Below, piece by piece: positions 62,101 to 64,000 of a stretch of DNA of 64,000 nt; the first letter of the stretch is position 1, and each line of letters opens with the position of its first letter. The DNA comes from Bacillus mycoides (lineage in GTDB: Bacteria; Bacillota; Bacilli; Bacillales; Bacillaceae_G): positions 62,001 through 126,000 of the forward strand of contig NZ_LXLV01000010.1 of the NCBI RefSeq assembly GCF_001757995.1. The letters run 5' to 3'. The notes under the pieces were generated by a model, which worked only from the letters and a program-made list of their open reading frames with translations, had not been told where the DNA came from and searched no databases. The position numbers and the translations under genes were made by a program.

Positions 62101-63531
62101 ATGCAGCAAACAACGAATGATAAATTACATCGTACGATGAAGAGTAGACATTTATTTATGATAGCACTAGGTGGTGTAATCGGAACTGGTTTTTTTCTAG
62201 GTTCAGGTTATACCATTAATCAGGCTGGACCAGGGGGAGCCATCCTTTCATATTTAGTGGGCGGATTTATTATGTATTTAACAATGCTTTGTCTTGGAGA
62301 GCTAACGGTAGCAATGCCAGTTTCAGGGTCTTTCCAAAAGTATGCGACGAAGTTTATTGGACCAGGAACTGGATTTATGATCGGCTGGCTATACTGGATT
62401 GGATGGGCAGTAACAGTAGGATTAGAATTAACATCGATCGGTTTAATGATGAAAAGATGGTTTCCGAATGTGGATGTTTGGGTATGGTGTCTCGTATTCG
62501 GGGTTATTTTATATGCTTCAAATGCAATATCAGCGAAGAGTTATGCTGAATTAGAGTTTTGGTTCTCTAGTATTAAAGTAGTTACAATTATTGCATTCAT
62601 TCTACTTGGTGGTAGCGCATTACTAGGATTTTTACCATACGACGGAAAAGAAGCAGCGCCTCTTTTCTCTAACTTTGTAAGTGATGGTGGGCTATTCCCA
62701 AATGGACTAGCTGCAGTGCTTCTTACGATGATTACAGTTAACTTTTCCTTCCAAGGAACAGAGTTAATCGGGATTGCAGCAGGAGAGAGTCAGAATCCTG
62801 AAAAAACAATTCCACGCGCAATTCGTAATACAGTATGGCGCATTATGTTATTCTTCATTTTAACAATGACAATTTTAGTAGGGTTAATTTCTTGGAAAGA
62901 AGCAGGGATAATTGAAAGTCCATTCGTAGTTGTATTTGATAAAATCGGTATTCCATATGCAGCTGATATTATGAACTTCGTTATTATTACAGCTCTTCTA
63001 TCTGTAGCGAACTCAGGGTTATATGCAGCAACGCGTATACTATGGTCACTTGCAAATGAAGGAATGGCACCAACTTCTTTCAAGAAGGTAAATAAACGTG
63101 GTATTCCAATTACAGCGCTAATCGTAACGATTGCTGTTGCGGCGTTATCCTTATTAACAAGCTTCCTTGCAGAAGATACAGTATATATGTACTTATTATC
63201 TATAGCTGGTTTATCTGCTGTTTCAAGTTGGATCATTATTGCTTTATCACAACTTCGCTTTAGAAGTCAGTATTTAAAAGGCGGAGGAAAATTAGAGGAC
63301 TTAAAGTATAGAACACCACTATACCCGCTTGTTCCAATTTTAGCTTTAATTACAAATAGTATTGTTGTTATTAGTTTAGCGTTTATTCCAGAACAAAGAA
63401 TGGCGTTATATTGTGGTATTCCATTTATCATTTTCTGCTATATATATTATTATTATATGAGTAAGAAAAGGCAGAAACCGATGAAAGTGGAGATGGAAAA
63501 AACAAATGAAACTAACAATCAAACACGATGA
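62101..63531 (+). CDS. APC/AAT-family amino-acid permease
   Basis: The 476-residue protein has 12 predicted helices and the AAT signature MKSRHLFMIALGGVIGTGFFLGSGYTINQAGPGGAI, GELTVAMPVSGSFQKYATKFIGPGTGF, and FQGTELIGIAAGESQNPEKTIPRAIRNTVWR. It resembles the MmuP/AapA/RocE group (S-methylmethionine, D-alanine, arginine or other amino acids); the substrate cannot be told. The SD GGGGAGG precedes the start. Its last 26 bp overlap the OsmC gene. Candidate CodY and CcpA sites upstream suggest nutritional control. Confidence 0.88.
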   Translation: MQQTTNDKLHRTMKSRHLFMIALGGVIGTGFFLGSGYTINQAGPGGAILSYLVGGFIMYLTMLCLGELTVAMPVSGSFQKYATKFIGPGTGFMIGWLYWIGWAVTVGLELTSIGLMMKRWFPNVDVWVWCLVFGVILYASNAISAKSYAELEFWFSSIKVVTIIAFILLGGSALLGFLPYDGKEAAPLFSNFVSDGGLFPNGLAAVLLTMITVNFSFQGTELIGIAAGESQNPEKTIPRAIRNTVWRIMLFFILTMTILVGLISWKEAGIIESPFVVVFDKIGIPYAADIMNFVIITALLSVANSGLYAATRILWSLANEGMAPTSFKKVNKRGIPITALIVTIAVAALSLLTSFLAEDTVYMYLLSIAGLSAVSSWIIIALSQLRFRSQYLKGGGKLEDLKYRTPLYPLVPILALITNSIVVISLAFIPEQRMALYCGIPFIIFCYIYYYYMSKKRQKPMKVEMEKTNETNNQTR

Positions 63532-63883
63532 TATAAAAGCAGATTTATCGTACGGTCAATTAGCGATTGGAAAAGAAAACGGATATTCACCGTTACAATT
63601 ACTAATCTCTTCTATCGCAGGATGTAGTGCAATTGTCTTTCGAACAATTTTAGAAAAGAAACGTATTACATACGATACGTTTACAATTGAAACTGAAATT
63701 GGTAGAAGTGAAGCTTTATCAAAACCAGTTGAAAGCGTTCATTTGCACTATAAAATTAAAGCGCAAAACATTACAGAAGAACAATTAGACAAAGCACTGC
63801 AACTTGCAGTAAAGAATTGTACGATTGTTCAATCTGTAAAGGATAGTATAAAAGTTACAGAAACAATTGAATTAGTAAAGTGA
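63506..63883 (+). CDS. OsmC-family protein
   Basis: The 125-residue protein has the OsmC/Ohr fold: GYSPLQLLISSIAGCSAIVFRTILEKKRITYDTFTIE and AVKNCTIVQSVKDSIKVTE. The two conserved cysteines (about residues 40 and 103) are in place for thiol peroxidase action on organic hydroperoxides. It has lost the longer N-terminal strand of Ohr, as in YmaD/YhfA-like members. It overlaps the permease gene by 26 bp and is therefore cotranscribed. Confidence 0.87.
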   Translation: MKLTIKHDDIKADLSYGQLAIGKENGYSPLQLLISSIAGCSAIVFRTILEKKRITYDTFTIETEIGRSEALSKPVESVHLHYKIKAQNITEEQLDKALQLAVKNCTIVQSVKDSIKVTETIELVK

Positions 63884-63890
63884 AACAGAA

Positions 63891-63922
63891 AAACGTGAGA
63901 ATAGGGCGCTCACGTTTTTTTG
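63891..63922 (+). terminator. Terminator after the osmC-like gene
   Basis: A 9-bp stem (AAACGTGAG with CTCACGTTT, loop of nine) with T7. Confidence 0.85.
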
Positions 63923-63946
63923 TTTTTGGCAGAGGGGGGAAGTATT

Positions 63947-64000
63947 ATGAAATGTTTAGGGTGTAAATTAGCAACGAAGAGGGAAAAATATATAAAGTGA
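63947..64000 (+). pseudogene. Start of a HIT-family gene, apparently frameshifted
   Basis: ATG 63947, after SD GAGGGGGG, opens MKCLGCKLATKREK, the typical start of Bacillus HIT-family hydrolases with its CxxC. As written the frame then reads YIK and stops with TGA at the last three bases of the window. In HIT proteins the expected continuation is I-Y-K-V-Y-E-D; reading one base back (one more A in the A5 run at 63982-63986) restores IYKV. So one A is missing, by mutation or sequencing error. The rest is outside the window. Confidence 0.5.

Overview
The window is chromosomal DNA of a low-GC, spore-forming Firmicute, almost certainly a member of the Bacillus cereus group. The grounds are: an NprR-NprX quorum-sensing pair beside a bacillolysin gene, camelysin, the spore protein SspH, a tricistronic gerA-type germination operon, B. 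subtilis-like neighbourhoods (glnQHMP, treP-treA-treR, yojN-yojO, a yfiY-yfiZ-yfhA-like siderophore locus), and three copies of a bcr1-like repeat with ATAAA/TTTAT target duplications. There is no rRNA, tRNA, CRISPR array, intact insertion sequence or prophage.

Layout. 1-7.3 kb: the end of a metal P-type ATPase, pncB, nprR-nprX-nprA, and a TVP38-type membrane protein. 7.3-8.5 kb: a lipoprotein with an RNase A-like CdiA-CT toxin domain, followed by a small acidic protein that looks like its immunity protein. 8.5-19.5 kb: VanW and LCP envelope proteins, nupC, a glyoxalase, a CorC/HlyC protein, aspA (its last codons supplied by a bcr1-like insertion), lctP under two Rex operators, a thioredoxin-like protein with no ordinary start codon, an ArsR regulator and sspH. 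19.5-29.6 kb: a POT peptide transporter, a Fur-controlled siderophore ABC system, a methyltransferase, the kbl-tdh threonine degradation operon, an orotate PRTase paralogue and a Nudix hydrolase. 29.6-37.1 kb: yojN-yojO, cardiolipin synthase, two small Gly/Tyr/His-rich probable spore-surface proteins, a second bcr1-like copy, and a PAS-GGDEF-EAL gene cut by an in-frame TAA. 37.1-47 kb: an amino-acid permease behind a histidine leader-peptide attenuator, the trehalose genes, and a ger operon. 47-57 kb: a two-component system, a 1413-residue subtilase with cohesin-like and dockerin-like modules, a camelysin-family protein, a CPBP protease and an aminoglycoside-phosphotransferase-like kinase. 57-64 kb: an alanine symporter, the gln ABC operon (interrupted by a 63-bp bcr1-like element), an amino-acid permease, OsmC, and the start of a HIT-family gene that appears frameshifted.

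The strongest candidates for something new are the lipoprotein toxin/immunity pair (7665-8470), which would be a Gram-positive contact- or lysis-dependent antagonism module; the His-codon leader-peptide attenuator (38614-38782), unusual in Bacillus where T-boxes usually do this; and the bcr1-like insertions that change gene ends and operon structure. Much of the rest is ordinary core metabolism for the group, with nutrient-responsive regulation visible as Rex, Fur, CcpA, TreR and possible CodY sites.
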